NCBI RefSeq assembly: GCF_002311515.1
Contig: NZ_DCAO01000062.1
Location: 1 to 5,858 of the forward strand
Length of the DNA: 5,858 nucleotides
Source of the DNA: Thalassospira sp. UBA1131
GTDB taxonomy: Bacteria > Pseudomonadota > Alphaproteobacteria > Rhodospirillales > Thalassospiraceae
Reading direction: 5' to 3'
The translations under genes were made by a program, and so were the position numbers. Positions 1 through 5,858 of the stretch are shown here, one piece after another; the first letter of the stretch is position 1; the number at the start of each line of letters is the position of its first letter. The notes below the pieces were generated by a model that made no database searches, was not told the DNA's origin, and worked only from the letters and a program-made list of their open reading frames with translations.

Positions 1-288
1 CTTGATGATGATAATGATCCGCTGGGCGGGCGTTCCGTACTGGAAGTCGGTGCCGAATTCCGCGCCCGTGTGACCGAAAGCTTTGGCATCGTGCCATTCA
101 TCGAAGGTGGTAACGTTTATGCCAGATCCGAACCCGAAGACATCAGTCTTCTATGGGCTGCCGGTCTTGGCTTCCGTTATTACACCGCGGTCGGACCGCT
201 GCGTTTTGATGTCGCAGTGCCGCTTGATAAACGCGACAACGTTGATGACGATTTTCAATTCTATATCAGTCTGGGGCAGGCATTTTGA
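1..288 (+). CDS. tamA: TamA C-terminal fragment (outer-membrane beta-barrel, Omp85/BamA superfamily), 5' end outside window
   Basis: Frame 1 is open from the left edge to a TGA stop at 286-288, giving the last 95 residues of a larger protein. The visible part looks like the final strands of an Omp85-type barrel. It has a glycine-rich turn followed by alternating-polarity strands (GGRSVLEVGAEFRARV), then PFIEGGNVY, then GPLRFDVAVPL, which resembles the GP(I/L)RFD strand seen near the end of TamA and BamA proteins. It closes with FQFYISLGQAF, an outer-membrane beta-signal ending in phenylalanine. POTRA domains and most of the barrel would lie upstream of the window. The identification as TamA and not BamA rests mainly on the neighbour: the next gene is tamB and overlaps it by 4 nt. 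In the family TamA sits in the outer membrane and contacts the C-terminus of TamB. Nothing looks broken; the truncation is only the window edge. Confidence 0.9.
   Translation, partial: LDDDNDPLGGRSVLEVGAEFRARVTESFGIVPFIEGGNVYARSEPEDISLLWAAGLGFRYYTAVGPLRFDVAVPLDKRDNVDDDFQFYISLGQAF
273..280 (+). promoter_or_regulatory. Weak Shine-Dalgarno-like purine stretch for the tamB TTG start
   Basis: GGGGCAGG lies inside the last codons of tamA. The GGGG core is 8 nt before the TTG at 285. It is not a strong AGGAGG match, so tamB initiation probably depends partly on ribosomes finishing tamA, whose TGA stop overlaps the start (TTGA at 285-288). This purine run and the coupling geometry support the TTG choice. 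There is no ATG alternative before the membrane anchor. Confidence 0.35.
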
Positions 289-3200
289 CCGGGTCTGACA
301 CGTCACCACCGAATAATCCCAAACGTTCCGCATCGCGCCGTTCTTCGATAAAGTGGCTGCGCTATGGTGCCTATGGTCTTGGCGGGGCTGTGCTTGGACT
401 TGCGGGCCTGATTGCCGTTGCCGGGACCGGTCCGGTATTGCGGATGGCAACCCCGATGATCAACGAGGCCGTATCCGCCGCAACCGACAGCGAATTTGAA
501 CTTGGCCGGGTTGAAGGCAGTTTGTGGACTGGATTGACCCTTGATCAGGTGACGATGGATCGCGCCACAGATGGGTTGCATCTTGATATCAATGATATCG
601 AATTTGATTGGTCGCCGACCGCACTTTTGGCTGGTCGGTTGCACATCAATCAGATCAGTCTGGCAACGACCAATGTCATTTTGCCCGACGGCACCGCACC
701 GGAAACGGCCGAGGAAGAGGACGAAGACGACGGTGGCTTTACCATGCCGCTGGCGGTTTCGGTTGACGCGCTTGAGCTTGGCGAAATTGCCATTGTTGAT
801 CAACTCACCGGTAACAGTTTCCTCTATAGCCTGAATGGCCGGGCAAAGGTTGGCACAAACCTGTCTGCGACAGCCTTTCTGGATTTGCAGCCGCGTGATG
901 GCGGTACCGACCGGATAAAACTTGATCTGGATTTTGACGGCCCCGGACAACATCTTGCAGCCGAGATTGATGGGTTGTTGGGGCGTGAAGGGCTTGTCAT
1001 GACCCTGGCTGGCGTTGATCCGGCCAGCGCAACCGATATCAAGATTGCACTCAATGGCGATGGTCCGGCCAATGACTGGAAAGGCACGATTGATCTGTCG
1101 GCGGCGGGCTATGCATCGCTTGCAAGCGACATTGGCGTTCAACTGTCTTCGGATGTTGTGGCATTTACCCTCGACGGTGCGCTATCGCCGCAAGAACGCA
1201 TAAGCGAACAATTGCCTGCAAGCATGGATAAAGAAGTCGCGCTGGGCATTGGCGGGGCATTTGATCAATCAGAACAAATCCTTTCGTTTGATCGCATTTC
1301 GATTGCGATGGCAGATGTGCTGGCGCTATCGGGCACAACGGAACTTGACCTTGAAGACAGCCTGATTGCGGCCGATTTAACGGCCGATATTGATCCTGAA
1401 ATGTCGGCACTTCTGGACGGTGCGGTTTCATGGGCGGAACTTGGGCTTTCCGTTCAGGCCAATGGCAATCTTTCGATGCCCGGTGTGGCGCTGCGGGTAA
1501 ATGGCCGTGATGTGAAAACGCCTGTGTCGCGTATCGGCGACATCGCATTGCAGGCGGATATGGCAGCCCCCGATGACGCGGATGAGCCACTTGACGCAAC
1601 CGTCGCATTTTCTGCGACCGGCACGGATTGGGATGATCCGGATCTGGGAGCGTTTCTGGGGGCGGCGCAGGACCTGTCATTCGATGCGCGGATGTCGCCG
1701 GACTTTGCCGATATTTCGATCCGCAATCTGGCATTGATTACGCCTGATATGACCCTGCGCGGGCAGGCGGACGTTAACGAAGATCTGGTCGTCACGACAT
1801 CTAACATCGTGGCCGATATCCGTGATCTTGCGATTTTTGCGCCGATTTCGGGGCTTGATCTGCGCGGGCAGGGGCAAGTTGCCTTGCCCGGCCTGACCTG
1901 GTCGGAGGCCCGTGGTCTGGAAACCGGGATCGAGGTTTCAGCCAGTCAGGCCGGTTTCGGGATTGCCGATCTTGATCGTATCGTCGGCTCCGAGCCGCGT
2001 ATCATGGGCGATGTGATACTTACCCCCGATCTTGATCTCAGCGTTGATGTCAGCGCACTTGATACCGCAATGATCGACGGCCCGCTGATGCTTCGCATTA
2101 CGGAGGCATTCGAGAAGCTGTCGCTTGAAAGCACGCTTGATATTGCATCTGGTGCCGTGCCGCCGGACCTGGGCATTGAAATGGCCCCGGCAAAGCTGAC
2201 GGCCAACCTCGAAGGTGACCTGACTGCACCCCCGGGGACGTTTGAATTGAGTGTTCCAAGCCTTGCTGTTTCGGGTCAGGAATTCTCCGATATCGTGCTG
2301 ACCAGCCGCATGACGTGGTCAGAACAGGCTGTTTTGTCGCTTGCCAATAAGGGCAACTTCACCTTTGCCAACCGACCATACGAAGTGGCTGCAAATCTTG
2401 TCCTGCCCGAAGATGCGCTTCGTGTTGAGCAGATATCGCTTAAAGGCGAACATGTCGCGTTGAGCGGTGATATCGCCTTGCCCGACTACAGCATTCCAAT
2501 GCGCGGTGATGTTACGCTGTCAAATCTCGATGCCGAATTTCTCGATCAGTTTGGTGTGAGCTTGGTGAACGGCACCGTGACGGCCGATATCTCCCTTCGT
2601 CCGGATGGGCAACGCCAAAGCATTACGGCAAATGCATCGGCCAAGGGCCTGCGAATGGCAAGCACAGATGGCACCAATCCGACAATGATCGAGGATGTTG
2701 AACTGACCGCGACGATCGGTAATGCGTTTGACGTGCCGGAAATTTCAGCGGAGCTGGATGGCCGTGACATTATTGCCGGATCAATTGCGGTTGACGAGCT
2801 TGCCCTTGATCTTGACGGCGGCATGGATGCGCTTGCCATCACGCTGACGAGTTCCGGTCTTTATCAGGGCAATGTACCGATTTCGACCGACTTGGCTGCT
2901 GATCTGTCGCTTGGCAATGATACCGCAGTAACGGCCACTCGGCTTGAAGCGATCATTGGCGATCAGACGATTGAACTTCGCAAACCGCTGGAACTTGTTT
3001 TGCGCGAAAACGGCCGGCAGCAGCTGGACGCCGACCTGACCGTTGGCACCGGCCATCTTGTCGCAAGCCTTGATCAGGAAGCCGGGCAAAAATCCATTTC
3101 GGGTGAGCTCCACCTTAATGATTTTGATCTTGGTCCGTGGGGGCGTATTTCCGGCTTTGACGGGCTGAGCGGCACCGCAAATCTTGATGCGTCCTTGCGT

Positions 3201-4721
3201 GAAACACGCGGGAACTTGCCAAGTGCACAGGTCAATGGCCGCATTTCCGGCATCACGTCAAAGGCAGTCGCGGGACTGAAGCCCTTTGAAATGCGGCTTG
3301 ATATCACGCTTGAGGAAGGCAAACTTGCCGGGCAGGCGTCGCTTGGTAATGGCGATGTCGAAGCACTGACAGCCGAAGGCAATGTTCCGCTTGCCATTTC
3401 CGTGCTTGAACAGGAATTCAGCCCGGATCTTGCCGCGCCCGTTTCTGCCCGCGTGCGTGTGAATGGTCAAATTGCCGAATTCTGGCCTTATGTCCCGGCA
3501 CCCGATCATCAGATGTCGGGCAAGATCAAACTTGCGCTTGATGTCGCTGGAACGCTTGATGACATCCGCTGGAACGGGGATGTTGCGCTTGCCAATGGAC
3601 GATATGAAAACCTTGAGTACGGCACGCTCCTTGATCAGATAACGCTTGAGGGCACCTTTGATCAGGCCGGTCTTTCCATTCCGTCGATTACGGCCACGGA
3701 TGGTGGCAAAGGCACCGTCGATGCATCGGTTGATCTTGATCTGCTTGACGGTGGCGAGATGCGCTATGACGTGTCGGCTGATCTGCGCAATGTTGCCGTA
3801 TCGCGAAAGGATGAACTGCAATTCTGGGCGGATGTAAAAGCCAGCGTAACCGGATCCCAGTCGGAGGCCGATATCCAAAGCACGGTGTCGGTCCTGCGCG
3901 GGGAGGTCGATCTGACCCTGGCCTTGCCGGAATCGGTTCCGACCATCGAGATTGAAAATCTGCCGGACGCCGCGCAGGTTGAAAAGGCCGAGGATACAAA
4001 GGAAGCGGACGACGCCTTTACCGGTAATCTTGATGTCACCGTTGATATCCCGGGGCGCCTGTTTGTACGTGGCAAGGGACTTGATTCCGAGTGGGGCGGT
4101 CGCCTTGAAATTTCCGGCACCACCGATGATCCACGCATCACCGGGCAGCTATCGGCCCTGCGCGGGCAGCTTGATGTCATCGGCAAAACATTTGTGATCC
4201 GGGATTCTCAAATTACCTTTGCCGGTGCGTCGCCCCCTGATCCGATGCTTGATATCGAAGGGGTCTATACCACCGAGGCTCTTGTTGTGACCGCAGGCTT
4301 CCAGGGGCCGTCAAGCGATCCGGAACTGGTGCTGTCGTCCAATCCGTCGCTGCCGGAAGACGAAATCCTGTCTCAAGTCCTGTTTGGCAAATCCCAAGGC
4401 AGCCTTTCGGCAGTCGAGGCCGTGCAACTGGCAAGTGCACTGAACGAACTTTCTGGCGGTGGTAGTGGCCTTGATGTGGTTGGCAGCATCCGGCGATTTA
4501 TCGGTGCAGATGTCCTGCGCGTCGGTGGCGGCGAAGACGGGCCGGAGGTCAAGGTTGGCAAATACCTGACAGAGGGGGTCTATGTCGGCACCAAGGCCGG
4601 GTCAACGCCGGGATCAAGCGGCGTCGAAGTCGAAATCGAAGTCACACCAAATATCAGTGTGACCAGCGAAAGCACCGAAATCGATAGCAAGGCTGGCGTT
4701 CAATTCAGACTTGATTACTAA
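285..4721 (+). CDS. tamB: TamB, translocation and assembly module inner-membrane/periplasmic protein (AsmA-like, DUF490 C-terminal domain)
   Basis: A 1478-aa protein, longer than E. coli TamB (about 1259 aa). The N-terminus has basic residues at 13-26, then one hydrophobic segment at about residues 28-48, as expected for a signal anchor leaving the rest in the periplasm. Next comes an AsmA-like start (EFELGRVEGSLWTGLTLDQV, about 69-90). The long middle is made of alternating hydrophobic/polar beta-strands with many Leu-Asp steps, consistent with the beta-taco groove known for the family. The TamB domain occupies roughly the last 350 residues: GRLFVRGKGLDSEWGG (about 1257-1272), PSLPEDEILSQVLFGKS (from 1354), then VKVGKYLTEGVYVGTKAG, and an end in GVQFRLDY. 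Family role: partner of TamA in outer-membrane protein assembly and inter-membrane lipid transport. The TTG start at 285 is chosen because the next in-frame Met is residue 54, after the membrane segment. Acidic stretches at about 140-149 and a charged linker at 1233-1243 are the odd features. The reading frame is intact. Confidence 0.95.
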   Translation: MTGSDTSPPNNPKRSASRRSSIKWLRYGAYGLGGAVLGLAGLIAVAGTGPVLRMATPMINEAVSAATDSEFELGRVEGSLWTGLTLDQVTMDRATDGLHLDINDIEFDWSPTALLAGRLHINQISLATTNVILPDGTAPETAEEEDEDDGGFTMPLAVSVDALELGEIAIVDQLTGNSFLYSLNGRAKVGTNLSATAFLDLQPRDGGTDRIKLDLDFDGPGQHLAAEIDGLLGREGLVMTLAGVDPASATDIKIALNGDGPANDWKGTIDLSAAGYASLASDIGVQLSSDVVAFTLDGALSPQERISEQLPASMDKEVALGIGGAFDQSEQILSFDRISIAMADVLALSGTTELDLEDSLIAADLTADIDPEMSALLDGAVSWAELGLSVQANGNLSMPGVALRVNGRDVKTPVSRIGDIALQADMAAPDDADEPLDATVAFSATGTDWDDPDLGAFLGAAQDLSFDARMSPDFADISIRNLALITPDMTLRGQADVNEDLVVTTSNIVADIRDLAIFAPISGLDLRGQGQVALPGLTWSEARGLETGIEVSASQAGFGIADLDRIVGSEPRIMGDVILTPDLDLSVDVSALDTAMIDGPLMLRITEAFEKLSLESTLDIASGAVPPDLGIEMAPAKLTANLEGDLTAPPGTFELSVPSLAVSGQEFSDIVLTSRMTWSEQAVLSLANKGNFTFANRPYEVAANLVLPEDALRVEQISLKGEHVALSGDIALPDYSIPMRGDVTLSNLDAEFLDQFGVSLVNGTVTADISLRPDGQRQSITANASAKGLRMASTDGTNPTMIEDVELTATIGNAFDVPEISAELDGRDIIAGSIAVDELALDLDGGMDALAITLTSSGLYQGNVPISTDLAADLSLGNDTAVTATRLEAIIGDQTIELRKPLELVLRENGRQQLDADLTVGTGHLVASLDQEAGQKSISGELHLNDFDLGPWGRISGFDGLSGTANLDASLRETRGNLPSAQVNGRISGITSKAVAGLKPFEMRLDITLEEGKLAGQASLGNGDVEALTAEGNVPLAISVLEQEFSPDLAAPVSARVRVNGQIAEFWPYVPAPDHQMSGKIKLALDVAGTLDDIRWNGDVALANGRYENLEYGTLLDQITLEGTFDQAGLSIPSITATDGGKGTVDASVDLDLLDGGEMRYDVSADLRNVAVSRKDELQFWADVKASVTGSQSEADIQSTVSVLRGEVDLTLALPESVPTIEIENLPDAAQVEKAEDTKEADDAFTGNLDVTVDIPGRLFVRGKGLDSEWGGRLEISGTTDDPRITGQLSALRGQLDVIGKTFVIRDSQITFAGASPPDPMLDIEGVYTTEALVVTAGFQGPSSDPELVLSSNPSLPEDEILSQVLFGKSQGSLSAVEAVQLASALNELSGGGSGLDVVGSIRRFIGADVLRVGGGEDGPEVKVGKYLTEGVYVGTKAGSTPGSSGVEVEIEVTPNISVTSESTEIDSKAGVQFRLDY

Positions 4722-4734
4722 GGCCGCACAAATC
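4722..4734. other. 13-bp convergent intergenic gap (tamB / rpiR-type gene)
   Basis: Only 13 bp separate the tamB TAA (4719-4721) from the TAA of the opposing regulator gene (read as tta at 4735-4737). The gap holds no hairpin or T-tract. The nearest possible stem, TGGG at 4746-4749 with CCCA at 4756-4759, lies within the regulator gene, is short and has no U-run on either strand. Termination here is therefore either Rho-dependent or occurs beyond each stop codon inside the opposite gene, giving overlapping 3' ends. Confidence 0.7.
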
Positions 4735-5619
4735 TTAGTCGCCGATGGGTTGGTGCCCAGTTGGGGGATTAACCGTCAAAAGCGACGAACGAATGCGCCG
4801 CAGCTTTTCCTTGGCCTGATCGGGCATGCGTCGTGCCACGGCCGTCGCAATCACATCGATTGTTGCCAGAAACGCATGGCGTGTGGCGGTTGGTTTATAA
4901 ATGTCGGGGTTTTCCGGCATATTGATTGCGATGACCAAGTCACTCTCGGCGGCAAGCGGGCTGTCTGGGTTGGTCAATGAGATGACCTTGGCGCCATATT
5001 GACGCGCAATAGCAGCGGAGTGGATGATTTCTGTCGGGCGACCACTGGTTGAGATCGCAAAAATCACGTCCTCTGCGCCAAAGGTCGAGGCCAGCATCCG
5101 CTGCAAATAGCCGTCACTTTGCGATTGTGCCGGTATTCCCAGTCGGAAAAACCGGTTTGCGGCATCAAACGCCACAGTGGTCGATCCACCGCCAACCCCG
5201 AAAAACGCCACCTGACGTGCCTTGACCAGAATGTCCGCCGCCTGATCAATTTGATCAGACGATAACTGATCACGCAGCAGACGCAGGTTATCAATGATCA
5301 CACCCAGCACATGGTTTGACAGCACATCTGCGGCGGTTGTGTCGTCTGAAATATCTTCGGATGTCAGATACTGAATGCTGACGGCAAGGTTTTGCGCTAG
5401 GCGGATTTTAAAATCGCGGAACCCGTCGCACCCCAAGGTGCGGCAAAAACGAATGACGGTGGGTTCGCTGACCCCGACATTTTTCGCCAGATCGGACAGG
5501 GCGATGGTTGTGACATCTTCCAGATGTGCGCTGACATAGTCCGCGACCAGTTGTTCGCGGTTCGGGAATTTGCCGGACTGGCTTCGCAGCAGGCTGATGA
5601 TGTCGGCGGTTTGTTGCAT
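4735..5619 (-). CDS. MurR/RpiR-family transcriptional regulator (HTH + SIS phosphosugar-binding domain), HexR-like
   Basis: A 294-aa protein of usual family length with two domains. Residues about 5-80 form the RpiR-type helix-turn-helix: IALSDLAKNVGVSEPTVIRFCRTLG at about 39-63, followed by GFRDFKIRLAQ, a hallmark of the family. Residues about 125-265 form a SIS domain: VAFFGVGGGSTTVAFDA (137-153) and FAISTSGRPTEII (187-199) are the phosphosugar-binding loops, and S146, S190 and S192 are candidate contacts. The segment MPENPDIYKPTATRHAFLATIDVIAT (234-259) closely resembles the matching part of HexR (E. coli: VPEDTDIYMP...R...IDVLAT). HexR senses KDPG and controls Entner-Doudoroff and central carbon genes. 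I infer a similar role, but the ligand and targets cannot be read from the sequence, so no symbol is given. The ATG at 5617-5619 has a weak AGG 8 nt upstream. The gene converges on tamB with a 13-bp gap and is not part of the tam operon. Confidence 0.93.
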   Translation of the reverse strand: MQQTADIISLLRSQSGKFPNREQLVADYVSAHLEDVTTIALSDLAKNVGVSEPTVIRFCRTLGCDGFRDFKIRLAQNLAVSIQYLTSEDISDDTTAADVLSNHVLGVIIDNLRLLRDQLSSDQIDQAADILVKARQVAFFGVGGGSTTVAFDAANRFFRLGIPAQSQSDGYLQRMLASTFGAEDVIFAISTSGRPTEIIHSAAIARQYGAKVISLTNPDSPLAAESDLVIAINMPENPDIYKPTATRHAFLATIDVIATAVARRMPDQAKEKLRRIRSSLLTVNPPTGHQPIGD

Positions 5620-5651
5620 GGAATCGACCTGATCCGTCTATCTGGTTTGGT

Positions 5652-5667
5652 GTGTCAAAACCGACAC
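5652..5667. promoter_or_regulatory. Inverted repeat GTGTC-N6-GACAC, candidate autoregulatory operator
   Basis: Perfect 5-bp arms, GTGTC at 5652-5656 and GACAC at 5663-5667, flank the 6-bp spacer AAAACC. The site lies 33-48 bp upstream of the regulator's start codon and overlaps a TTGACA hexamer on the minus strand. RpiR-family proteins bind short inverted repeats as dimers and often control their own genes, so this is a reasonable operator candidate. Five-bp arms can also arise by chance, and no second copy was noticed in the window. Confidence 0.3.
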
Positions 5668-5683
5668 CTTATTGGGAACTAAC

Positions 5684-5713
5684 ATTATTTCCGTTTGCAG
5701 GCGATAGCCACAA
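5684..5713 (-). promoter_or_regulatory. Candidate sigma70-type promoter of the rpiR-type gene
   Basis: On the minus strand AATAAT (5689 down to 5684; one mismatch to TATAAT) is preceded by an 18-nt spacer and TTGTGG (5713 down to 5708; matches TTG of TTGACA). Transcription would begin near 5677, giving a leader of roughly 57 nt that includes the inverted repeat at 5652-5667. An alternative is a perfect TTGACA on the minus strand at 5658-5653, but the hexamer 17 nt downstream (GGATCA) is a poor -10 and would place the start almost at the ATG. The choice between them is uncertain. Confidence 0.25.
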
Positions 5714-5793
5714 TTTCAATTTAAGCGTCATCTCAGTGCCCCGCATGCGTGTTTTCTCACATCAAATATCATCGTTTTGCCCGACATTAACCC

Positions 5794-5807
5794 GGTCGAA
5801 ATCGACC
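5794..5807. promoter_or_regulatory. Palindrome GGTCGA-AA-TCGACC, candidate operator
   Basis: Perfect 6-bp arms around a 2-bp centre, in the AT-richer region before the right edge. It is followed immediately by TGTAGTTA (5809-5816), which matches one half of the gammaproteobacterial HexR consensus (TGTARTTW...); the second half-site is poor. The 2-nt loop is too small for a good RNA hairpin and no T-run follows, so protein binding is likelier than termination. It sits 14 bp before the ATG at 5821, where a repressor could block a plus-strand gene. Confidence 0.3.
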
Positions 5808-5858
5808 ATGTAGTTATTCAATGCACGAGACGGCGAAGTTGCTGTTTCGGGCTTTGGG

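Larger units (their letters stand above)
5620..5858. other. Region upstream of the rpiR-type gene; AT-richer, no confident gene
   Basis: These 239 bp are visibly AT-richer than the flanking coding DNA and contain stops in the frames I checked. They hold a probable promoter for the regulator, two short inverted repeats, and a tandem CAATTT-CAATTT at 5711-5722. At the right edge an ATG at 5821 opens a plus-strand frame (MHETAKLLFRALG, running off the window) without a visible Shine-Dalgarno. A minus-strand frame is open from the edge to a TGA at 5762-5764. Neither can be confirmed from so short a piece. The whole is most simply read as a regulatory region between the regulator and whatever lies beyond 5858. 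Confidence 0.6.

Noticed and set aside
303..1142. Long minus-strand open frame (279 codons) antisense to the tamB 5' part
   Set aside because: Its translation is rich in Cys, Arg and Gln, without recognisable domains, and it lies wholly opposite a clearly conserved gene. It is a codon-bias shadow.
3258..3878. Minus-strand open frame (206 codons) antisense to tamB
   Set aside because: No family features and fully opposite TamB coding sequence, whose frame is intact throughout. Treated as a shadow.
587..4256. Frequent GATATC words throughout tamB
   Set aside because: They arise from frequent Asp-Ile pairs with the preferred codons GAT and ATC in a beta-repeat protein, not from a dispersed DNA repeat.
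4746..4759. TGGG-N6-CCCA hairpin as a terminator
   Set aside because: Only a 4-bp stem, inside the regulator coding region, with no run of T on either strand.
4711..4980. Plus-strand 89-codon frame overlapping the end of tamB and the regulator gene
   Set aside because: It is antisense to the conserved C-terminal part of the RpiR-type protein, has a Cys/His/Trp-rich translation and lacks a convincing start.
5711..5722. Tandem CAATTT-CAATTT as a regulatory direct repeat
   Set aside because: Two 6-bp copies in an AT-rich region can easily occur by chance, and no further copies were seen.

Overview
The window holds a conventional chromosomal segment of a Gram-negative bacterium, most likely an alphaproteobacterium. 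Base composition looks moderately GC-rich by eye. The tamA-tamB pair and a HexR-like RpiR regulator would suit a Rhodospirillales/Thalassospira-type genome, but that placement is an inference from gene style and not a database result.

Layout: (1) Positions 1-288 encode the last 95 residues of a BamA/TamA-type outer-membrane beta-barrel (tamA, cut by the left edge). (2) Positions 285-4721 encode a very long TamB (1478 aa). It starts at a TTG codon whose last two bases are the first two bases of the tamA TGA stop, so the two genes are probably cotranscribed and translationally coupled. (3) A 13-bp gap separates tamB from a convergent gene at 4735-5619 on the minus strand. That gene encodes a 294-aa MurR/RpiR-family regulator (HTH plus SIS phosphosugar domain) whose C-terminal signature resembles HexR. 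(4) Positions 5620-5858 contain no gene I can call with confidence. They hold the probable rpiR promoter, two inverted repeats and, at the extreme right edge, short open frames on both strands that cannot be resolved.

How they work together: TamA (outer membrane) and TamB (anchored in the inner membrane, spanning the periplasm) form the translocation and assembly module. TamB-type proteins are now widely viewed as lipid-transfer bridges between the membranes as well as helpers of outer-membrane protein assembly. The RpiR-type gene is an unrelated neighbour that probably senses a phosphorylated sugar intermediate and controls central carbon genes. Its target may lie just past the right edge.

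I found no mobile element, CRISPR array, RNA gene or evidence of a new multi-gene system. The points most worth a second look are the TTGA start-stop overlap, the two charged linkers in TamB, and the candidate operators upstream of the regulator.
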